Positions 57,691-64,000 of a DNA stretch of 64,000 bases are shown one piece after another (within the stretch, counting starts at the first letter, position 1; every line of letters starts with the position of its first letter). Source of the stretch: Nelumbo lutea (Eukaryota > Streptophyta > Magnoliopsida > Proteales > Nelumbonaceae). The stretch is taken from contig JAKGHH010000003.1 of NCBI GenBank assembly GCA_022828595.1, positions 51,945,759-52,009,758 on the forward strand, in the 5' to 3' direction. The notes beneath the pieces are model-generated. The model was given only the letters and a program-made list of their open reading frames with translations. It had not been told where the DNA came from and made no database searches. The translations under genes were made by a program, and so were the position numbers.

Positions 57691-57924
57691 TTCCAAAGCC
57701 GAGGGACGAGGTTTCCTAGGTTTGTTGCCCGGCTGAGGAACTTCCGAGCATGCATATCGTTTGTGTCGTATTGGTCGTTACCGAGGAGTCCTCCAATCAT
57801 CGACTGTAGAACTTAAATAAGAACCAAAATTTTGGTTCCCGAACCACTCTCCCAGTTCTACTATCGAGGAGGGGGAGTGCTTAGCCAGACTACTGTGTGG
57901 CCTTGTGGCCGTTAGCTACCTAGT

Positions 57925-57980
57925 CTGAGGATTTGAGTGGCCTAGCTGAGGATTTGAGTGACCTAGCTGAGGATATGTGT
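57925..57980. repeat. short tandem repeat upstream of the gypsy 3' LTR
   Basis: Three imperfect units of about 24 bp built on GAGGATTTGAGTGGCCTAGC, in the 3' untranslated part of the element. Confidence 0.8.
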
Positions 57981-58204
57981 CGAAGACAAGACCTATACTA
58001 CGGGTCTCCACGTCGAAGGTTGGACCGGTACTGTAGTTGAACCGGAGCAATTAATGGGCGCAACCACTACCTGTCGAGGGTGCCGCTTTGGTTTCCAAGG
58101 CTTCCTGTTGTACGTTATTGGTCGCGTCTGTTGGCCTTCCAAGGCGTTGTTAGGGGTGCTTCATCTACATCGTTGATCTCTCCTCAGTTTGTGCCCCTAA
58201 TGGT

Positions 58205-58212
58205 TATAAAAG
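58205..58212 (+). promoter_or_regulatory. TATA box for the antisense gene of the gypsy element
   Basis: TATAAAAG in ATGGTTATAAAAGGGAAG on the plus strand, opposite to the element's own direction. The first downstream ATG is the start of the antisense frame at 58370; no ATG intervenes. Confidence 0.6.
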
Positions 58213-58369
58213 GGAAGAGGGGGGCCCCTATCCTTAATATTGCTTGCAAGAGTGTTTGGTATTCACTGCTCAACAGATTTGTCGATCACATAGTTCAACA
58301 AATAGCTTAGTAGACATCTCGGCAGATAGCTCGGTAGCTTTCACTCTTTAGCTCTGTACATTGTCCAGT

Positions 58370-59880
58370 ATGTCCTCTTCGTCTCGTCGGTCCTCTTCCT
58401 CATTCGGGTCCTCCAGTAGTTCTGGTTCCAGCTCTTGTCATGGCTCGACCTACGAGCCTGAGCTTAGAGACCTTGTGGCTGCCAAAATTGAGCAAGCCGA
58501 GGCTGGTCCTTCAGGGATGGAGATAGAGCTTCCTCTTCAGACAAGTAGCCGGTTCAGTACCACGCCCAACGTCTTAACACCCTAGGATATGGCTCGGATT
58601 CAAGCTATGTACGCCATTCTCGCGGAATACCAAATGAGGTGTCCACTGCCTAGGGAGATGGCCACTGATGCTCAGCTCGGTGAGCTGTGTGTTTATGAGT
58701 AGAACTTGGAGGCTGGGCTGAGGTTCCCATTGAACGAGGGGTTTGCCGAGGTGCTAAACTGGTATAGGGTGTTGTCGTTGCAGCTGATGTTGAACTCCTT
58801 TACGTTTTTGCTCGGCCTTATTTCCTATTGTGTCGTCTGCGATATCAAACTAACCCTGGGGATAGTGAGCTTTATGCTCCACCTAAAACACCACTAGTAG
58901 GGGTACTATTACTTCTCCACCCGGCGGAATATTCGGTCGTTGGTTGGGGCCCCTTCTTCTGTGAAGCACTGGAAGGAGTTGTTCTTCTTTGTGCAAATCC
59001 TCAGGGGTCTCCCTTTTCTTGCCGAGTTGTGGGAGCCGAGGATGACTCTACCAGAGCCCCAATGGTCGGTGCTTACTTGGGAGGAGAGGTCAGCCCGGAG
59101 CATGATCCACGAAATCAATGTTATCGCGTACACATGCTTGGAGATGCTGATGCCCGTCGAGTTAATGGAAAGGGTGACCGGTCTATTTCTTTTACTTTTG
59201 TTTGCCAAGTTAAATTTACCTTGTTTGCTTTGTACTTATCTTGGATATCCTACGTTGCAAGTGTGAGTATGGCCAGCGAGGAAGAATTTGTCTGTCAGAT
59301 GAAGGCACTCCGAAAAATGCAGGAACGAGCCGGTATGCAACCGAAGGCTCGTCCCAAGGCAGAAGAGCGGCCACGATCCAAGACAGGGAGCTCGTCGGCG
59401 AAGAAGAGTTCGACAACGAGAGGTCGAGGAGAACGACGCTGTTGTGATTGACCCCAAAAGGGGTCCGTTGTCCTGCTGGTGTGTCAATAATTGAGGCAGG
59501 AAACAACTCGGGTCTACACGTACTGAGGTCGCCGGTTCGCGTAGACAATAATCTAGAGATGCTCGGGGTTCCTGAGCAGTTACTACAAGGAATCATGACA
59601 ATGTCAATAGCTCAGGAATCGATCAGGGTGGGTAGTGGAGCCTTGTAGTGTACGTTGCTGCTGTCAGTTGCCTAGGTAAATCCTTTTCTTCTTATTCCTT
59701 GTGTTTTGTTCTCCTTTTTGGTATACTTATCATATTCGTCTATAGAATTCTTGTGCAATGGTCGTGCTGGTTGATCATCTCCAATACATTCGGTCACCGT
59801 ATGAGCGGGAACACTCTGAGTATCTATGAAAGAAGGCACAGTTGGTCGAGCTCCAAGCTGCTGGGACTATGACTTTGCAT
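58370..59880 (+). pseudogene. antisense extra gene of the gypsy element ('putative gypsy type transposon', PF04195-like)
   Basis: Starts MSSSSRRSSSSFGSSSSSGS (Ser-rich). One frame continues through stops at 58583, 58700 and 58895 with the hallmark of this plant family: 'GLRFPLNEGFAEVLNWYRV', 'NSFTFLLGLISYCVV', 'YYFSTRRNIRSLVGAPSSVK', 'HWKELFFFVQ', 'PEPQWSVLTWEERSARSMI'. The frame then switches across an intron-like, T-rich stretch (about 59174-59260) to 'MASEEEFVCQMKALRKMQER'. A second intron-like segment (about 59675-59743: AG|GTAAATCC ... TCTATAG|) precedes 'YIRSPYEREHSEYL', a probable C-terminal helical region. Stops and a shift near 59450 mark it as decayed. The family's function is unknown; extra ORFs of this type occur in Tat-lineage elements. 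It ends tail to tail with the integrase. Confidence 0.72.
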
Positions 59881-60850
59881 AGAACGAAGTTGTCTGTCTT
59901 GAATTCATGTCTTCTTACCTTAGTATCGTAATGTCATGCCATCTTCTGTTGTTGTGCAACCATCTTCACATGTGCTCAGTCTCGAGCTTCTTCTACTAGG
60001 TCCAACTCCGCGCATAGATCTTTGTCATTCTGTCCCTCACCAAAGAGCTCATTCCGAAGGGTTGGAGAACCTATCTCCACGGGGATCATGGCTTCGGCCT
60101 AGTAGGTCAGACTGAAAGGGGTCTCTCTAGTGGCAGTTAACGGGGTCATCCTATAAGCCCAAAGAATTCTCGGCAGCTCCTCAACCCACCTTCCCTTGGC
60201 CTGATCTAAGCGTGTTTTCAGGCTATGTAGTAGGATGTGGTTGGTTACCTCGGTCTGCCCGTTGCTCTGAGGTCAGTGTACTGCGGTAGTCCAGTGATCG
60301 ATCCTTAGGTTGGCACAGAGGGCCTCGAACTTTTTGTCGGTGAACTATGTTCCGTTGTCTGTGATGAGCACACGCGGGATACCAAAGCGACAAATTATTC
60401 CCAGCCAAAGGAAGTTTCGGGCATTGTGAGCGGTGATGTGTGCCAGGGCTTCGGCTTCTACCCACTTCATGAAGTAGTCCATTGCTATGAGAAAGAACAT
60501 CTTCTGCGCAACCGCGGTGGGGAAGAGGCTAAGGATGTCCATTCCCCATTGGGAAAACAACCATGGGCTAGTGATCGGTCTCAAAGGGACCGCAGGCTGG
60601 TGATGTAGATTAGAGTGACGTTGGCAACTATCGCACTTCCAGACTAACTAAGCAGCATCCAGGTTCATCGTTAGCCAGAAATACCCCTGTTGGAGCACCT
60701 TATGGACTAGTGCACGTGGGTCAGGGTGATCTTCGTAAATGCCTTCATGTATTTTCCTAAGGACGTAGTATACCTCAGCTGGTGGAGGCACTTCAAGTAG
60801 GGAAGCATGTGGGAATGGCAGTAGAGTTGACCCTGTACCAGGCAATACCT
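59880..60850 (-). pseudogene. gypsy integrase remnant
   Basis: Minus strand: H2C2 zinc region 'LRKIHEGIYEDHPDPRALVH' then 'WKCDSCQRHSN'. Core domain follows: 'WGMDILSLFP' (first Asp), 'RVLITDNGTQFTDKKFEALC' (second Asp), 'PQSNGQTEVTNHIL' (Glu). The later part 'GRWVEELPRILWAYRMTPLT' and 'HYDTKVRRHEFKTDNFVL' then stops matching, where the antisense gene begins. All three catalytic residues are present, but stops interrupt the frame (for example inside the third block and after DLDAA), and the C-terminal domain looks cut short. Confidence 0.85.
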
Positions 60851-60999
60851 AGCTTCTCTGTGTTAGAGTCTTTTTGCTTCTGCTCGATCCTTAGAGGAGG
60901 TGCCCTCTCAAAGATACTCGATTATGGGGTCCATCCAATGTTGCACTGGAAGGATGAGGATGATTGATGGTGTGATGCTCAGCTGGGCCAGCATGTCTA

Positions 61000-61910
61000 A
61001 ATGGACAGTTGAGTCAAGGTCGAACTACGGCAAGGCAGTGAGCTATGAATGAGCTCCTGCACCTTCTGTATGTAGCTCGCCATAGAGGGAGTCTGAGCCT
61101 TGAACTGGTCGTGGATTTGGTTGACCATGATCTGAGAGTGAAGGCCTTGATTCATCATGCCCCAAGGTCTAAAGCAAGGTGGAGCCCAGCAATCACGGCC
61201 TCATACTCAACCTCATTGTTGGACGCTTTGAACTCGAACCTGAGGGTGTGCTCTAACACTACATCGTCCAAGTCGAGGAGGATAAGGACAGCGCCGCAGC
61301 CTTGCTGGTCCATGCTGGGGGCAGTGGGGCCGGTTCCAAGGCATGGGCTTTGATCATCGGTCAGGGTGCGTACTCGATGCCGAATTCACTCAACTCCACA
61401 CTCCACTTGACTAGACCGCCTGACGCTTTCGGTCTCTGTAGCACCTGCTTGAGGGGTTGGCTGGTGAGTACTCGAATGCTATGGGCCTAGAAGTAGGATT
61501 TGAGTTTTCTAGTTGCGGTGACGAGTGCTAGAGCCAAGTTTTCAAGATTGGAGTATTGGGTCTCTATGCCACTGAGGACCTTGCTGGTGTAGTAGATCAG
61601 CCTCTGTACCCGTCCCCGACCAAAAGGTAGAGCTTGTTCTACCTTAGTTCCTCTTCTTTGACTAGTACTGAGCTAACGACCTCATCTCCGACCGAAAGAT
61701 AGAGCAATAGCTCGTCACCTGGGCTCAGCTTAGTTTGGAGGGGTGGCGAGCTCAGGTACTGCTTTAGCTCCTGGAAAGATTGCTCACACTTTTCTGTCCA
61801 ATGGAAGTCCGTTGTCCGTTTGAGGGCTTTGAAAAAGGGGAGGCACCAGTCCACGGGCTTGGACATAAACCTGCCAAGGGCAACTATTCTTCCGGTGGGT
61901 CGTTGCACTT
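61000..61910 (-). pseudogene. gypsy RNase H region remnant
   Basis: Directly after RT: 'GRIVALGRFMSKPVDWCLPF' and 'FHWTEKCEQSFQELKQYLSS' (61639-61908, open), the connection and first RNase H-like part. Lower coordinates carry a second RNase H-type block with 'FEFKASNNEVEYEAVIAGL' (about 61180-61230), in which the Asn-Glu-Ala-Glu core is diverged. Two RNase H-like domains in succession are known in Tat elements. Several frameshifts. Confidence 0.75.
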
Positions 61911-61920
61911 CTTTGTGGGT

Positions 61921-62560
61921 CTAGGGGAATGGCATGTCAAGAATGGCTTTTATCTTCTCCGGATTTGCTTTGATTCCTCTCTGTGTTACCGTAAACCCCA
62001 GAAACTTGCCAGAGTCAATCCCGAAGGCACACTTAGTTGGGTTTAACCTCATCTTGTACTTTCTAATTGTGTCGAAGACTTCATGGAGGTCAGCCAGGTG
62101 GTGTTTGGCCTTTTTGCTCTTCACGAACATATCGTCGGCATATGCTTCCACGTTCCTACCGAGTTGTTCTTTGAATACCTTGTTCACCAACCACTGATAG
62201 GTGGCGCCGGCATTTTTTAGGACAAAGGGCATTAACTTGTAGTAGTATAGGTCGCGATCAGTGATAAAAGTCGTTTGCTCTTGGTCATCCGAATCTATTC
62301 GGATCTGGTTATAGCCTGAGAAGGTGTCCATGAAGCTTAGGAGCTCATGTCCTGCTGTTGCGTCAATGAGTTGGTCAATCCTTGGCAGAGTAAAGTTGTC
62401 TTTGGGACAATCCTTATTTAGGTCGGTGAAGTCAATGCAGATTCTCCACTTTCTGTTGGACTTCTTCACCATCACTACGTTGGCCAGCCAATCGGGGTAT
62501 TTGACTTCCCTAATGAATCCGGCGTCAAGCCACTTCTGTACTTCATCAGCGATCACTTGC
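61921..62560 (-). pseudogene. gypsy reverse transcriptase, one open frame of 211 codons
   Basis: Open from 62556 to 61921: 'GFIREVKYPDWLANVVMVKK', 'WRICIDFTDLNKDCPKDNF', 'LPRIDQLIDATAGHELLSFM', 'DTFSGYNQIRIDSDD', 'TTFITDRDLYYYKLMPFVLK', 'NAGATYQWLVNKVFKEQLGR', 'EAYADDMFVKSKKAKHH', 'LNPTKCAFGIDSGKFLGFTV'. The catalytic motif is Y-A-D-D instead of the usual Y-V-D-D, and MPFGLKNA has become MPFVLKNA. The fragment is bounded by stops from the rest of pol, so it is a remnant of a polyprotein rather than a free gene. Confidence 0.92.
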
Positions 62561-63023
62561 CATCGCTCTGTGGTGAAGTTTCTCTTCTTCTACTTCACAT
62601 GTCGGTAACAGGGGTCAACGTTCAGCCAATGTGTGATAACTTCGGGATCAATTCTAGGCATGTCCTCTACTGACCAAGCAAATACATCAACATGATTCCT
62701 CAGTAGTCGAACAAGTTCCTCTCGGAGGTGGTCGCCTAGCAGGGAGCCAACTTGGACCGTCTTTTCGGGATCTTCCTCAAATAGGGGGTACCTGGACGAG
62801 GTCTTCCATTGGTTGGCCGTGTTGTGCCTTTACTTCATCACACAGGCCATATGCTTCCACCATCAATGTCTCAGTTGCTGGATATGGTCCTCGACAAGAT
62901 AACTGATAGCAATGTAGCATTGTTTTCTGGTCTCCACATGCCACCCCTATGCCATACTTGGTTGGAAATTTCATGGCGATATGGTATGTTGAGACTACAG
63001 ACTACAGGGCATTGAGTGACAGC
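62561..63023 (-). pseudogene. gypsy pol segment between protease and RT
   Basis: Minus strand 'MKFPTKYGIGVACGDQKTML' then 'CYQLSC' (62777-62974) matches the linker between protease and RT in Tat-type elements, followed by 'VQVGSLLGDHLREELVRLLR' and 'FAWSVEDMPRIDPEVITHWL' in the run-up to RT. Not open throughout. Confidence 0.7.
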
Positions 63024-63653
63024 CTACCGAGGATCACGTTGTAAGAGGAGGGGTAACGCACCATGATGAAGTCTACCATGGCCGTCGTTGTCTCCGATCA
63101 AGAGGGGAAGAGTTATCCTTCTAGTGGGTTGGAGGGACTCTCCCGAAAATCTCATCAAGGAAGTGCTAACCGGTGTAAGTCGTTGTCTATCAATGCTGAG
63201 CTTTTCAAATGCATCTTCAAACAATACCGGCGGAACTCCCATGTTGATTAGGATCCGCTGTAGCTCAAAGTTGGCCACTTCTACTGTGATGACCAATGCA
63301 TCGTCATGCAATGTCTGGACCCCTCGGAGTTCGTCATCGGTGAAGGTGATAGATGTGTCGTGCCTCCTCCTGTGACCTCGGTTGTCGGTCTTGCACAATC
63401 GAGCATATCTTTTCCGTCCTGAGTTGCTTTCCCTTCTAGAGGCGGTTCCTCCCGATATCACGTGGATGATGTCGGCTGGTGGGCCTTGGGGTGGGGTCTG
63501 TCGAGCTCCGTCCGCTCTTCGTTCCTCTTGGGTTGTCTTCTCTTTTCTGTCTATGAAGTCGCTGACATAACCGTGCCTAATTAAATCTTCAATATGGTTA
63601 CATAGGTCAAAATAGTTCTCCGTATTGTGGTCGTGGTCCTTGTGGAACTGCAA
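63024..63653 (-). pseudogene. gypsy gag C-terminus and aspartic protease remnant
   Basis: Open from 63653. 'MQFHKDHDHNTENYFDLCNH' and 'IEDLIRHGYVSDFI' form the CCHC-derived zinc region typical of Tat gag (here the usual C of CRFHKD is changed). A linker has 'RRADGARQTPPQGPPADIIH' and 'VISGGTASRRESNSGRKRYA'. Protease 'DDALVITVEVANFELQRILI' then N-M-G follows, where the family has D-T/S-G. The catalytic Asp is therefore replaced by Asn and the protease should be inactive. Confidence 0.85.
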
Positions 63654-64000
63654 TATTTGTCTCAGTTCCTCTTGTTACTTTGCATCTTCATCTTCTCGAG
63701 CCACCTGACATAGTTGCAGTCGTGGATTTGCATCAGAACTTCAGACCGCAGAATATTAAGTCACTTGAAATTCCGATAGGTCGATGGAGGGGTGTGAGTT
63801 CTATGGTCGGTTCGGCGATTTTGTCTCTTGTGTTCTTTGTTCGACCTCTCGGCCTTCCGCTTGTTGTTCTCTCTCCTTTTTCTATCAGGCTTCTCATCCT
63901 CGTCTCTGAGCTACACCTAGGCCTCTTCAACGTTGATATACTTTTGTGTGTGGCTCATTAGTGCGACCAACGTTTGAGGAGGATTCTTGGATATGGAGAA
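63654..64000 (-). pseudogene. gypsy gag segment, continues beyond the window
   Basis: Minus strand from the right edge: 'NPPQTLVALMSHTQKYINVEEA' in part, then a basic region 'RDEDEKPDRKRREQQAEGRE', with stops. Together with the next segment it gives the gag C-terminal half. The gag N-terminus, leader, primer site and 5' LTR lie to the right of 64000. Confidence 0.75.

Larger units (their letters stand above)
57130..64000 (-). mobile_element. Ty3/gypsy retrotransposon, Tat-type, 5' end beyond the window
   Basis: Minus-strand element entering from the right edge: gag end and protease (63024-64000), RT (61921-62560), RNase H (about 61000-61910), integrase (about 59880-60850), then an antisense extra gene (58370-59880, plus strand), polypurine tract and 3' LTR. 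Integrase after RNase H defines gypsy. RT wording (MIADEVQKWLDAGFIREV, YPDWLANVVMVKK) and an extra ORF between integrase and the 3' LTR fit the Tat lineage as I know it. Base composition is visibly higher in GC than the flanks. Frames carry scattered stops, so the copy is probably inactive. The 5' LTR and primer site are not in view. Confidence 0.9.

Noticed and set aside
58828..59266. The long 207-codon frame at 58828-59451 and the overlapping minus-strand frames as separate genes
   Set aside because: Up to about 59260 this frame is out of register with the PF04195-like reading; only its last part (from MASEEEF) belongs to the antisense gene. Minus-strand frames there are shadows.
61934..63961. 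Plus-strand open frames over gag-pol (for example 62324-62608, 63088-63375, 63680-63961)
   Set aside because: They are antisense to the clear minus-strand RT, protease and gag readings and have no own resemblance.
1..64000. CRISPR arrays, prokaryotic operons, riboswitches, tRNA or rRNA genes
   Set aside because: No regularly spaced repeat-spacer arrays, no tRNA A/B-box pattern in a cloverleaf context, no rRNA sequence; the DNA is plant nuclear.

Overview
This is AT-rich nuclear DNA of a flowering plant, most likely a eudicot. The evidence is two intron-split plant genes, a MIR166 microRNA locus, several lineages of plant LTR retrotransposon, a LINE, and many small plant-type MITEs. I cannot name the species. 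No bacterial, organellar or CRISPR-like sequence is visible, and I recognised no tRNA or rRNA gene.

Layout. 1-2457: 3' end of a decayed Ty1/copia element with its 3' LTR. 2458-7985: intergenic sequence with MITEs. 7986-8086 (minus strand): a MIR166 hairpin with a TATA box upstream of it. 8240-17190: intergenic sequence with Harbinger/Tourist-like and hAT-like MITEs. 17193-22172 (minus): a complete seven-coding-exon WVD2-like/TPX2-family microtubule-binding protein gene with a non-coding first exon and TATA box. 22180-39450: repeat-rich intergenic DNA with many small inverted-repeat elements. About 39450-43110 (minus): one LINE copy interrupted by up to five smaller transposons. 43716-48984: a full-length but coding-dead Ty1/copia element with both LTRs, a primer-binding site, a polypurine tract and perfect 5-bp target duplications. 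50471-51752: two abutting Harbinger-like elements. 52287-54866 (plus): a complete five-exon ALBA-domain gene with a recognisable promoter. 55636-56560: a hAT-like element, a palindromic MITE and a tandem repeat. 57130-64000 (minus): a Ty3/gypsy Tat-type element running off the right edge. It contains 3' LTR, integrase, RNase H, RT, protease and gag remnants, plus an extra gene on the opposite strand between integrase and the 3' LTR.

Functional content is small: one microtubule-associated protein, one ALBA nucleic-acid-binding protein and one microRNA (miR166, known to target HD-ZIP III mRNAs). Almost everything else is transposon-derived. The most unusual structures are (i) a copied, exon-like segment with an inverted spacer inside intron 2 of the ALBA gene, (ii) the antisense multi-exon gene of the gypsy element with its own TATA box, (iii) the nested insertions in the LINE, where conceptually removing an insert and one target duplication rejoins the LINE frame, and (iv) a dispersed palindromic repeat family with at least eight copies here.

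All coordinates come from reading the sequence by eye. Exon borders follow GT/AG, phase and family similarity recalled from memory; nothing was checked against a database or transcripts.
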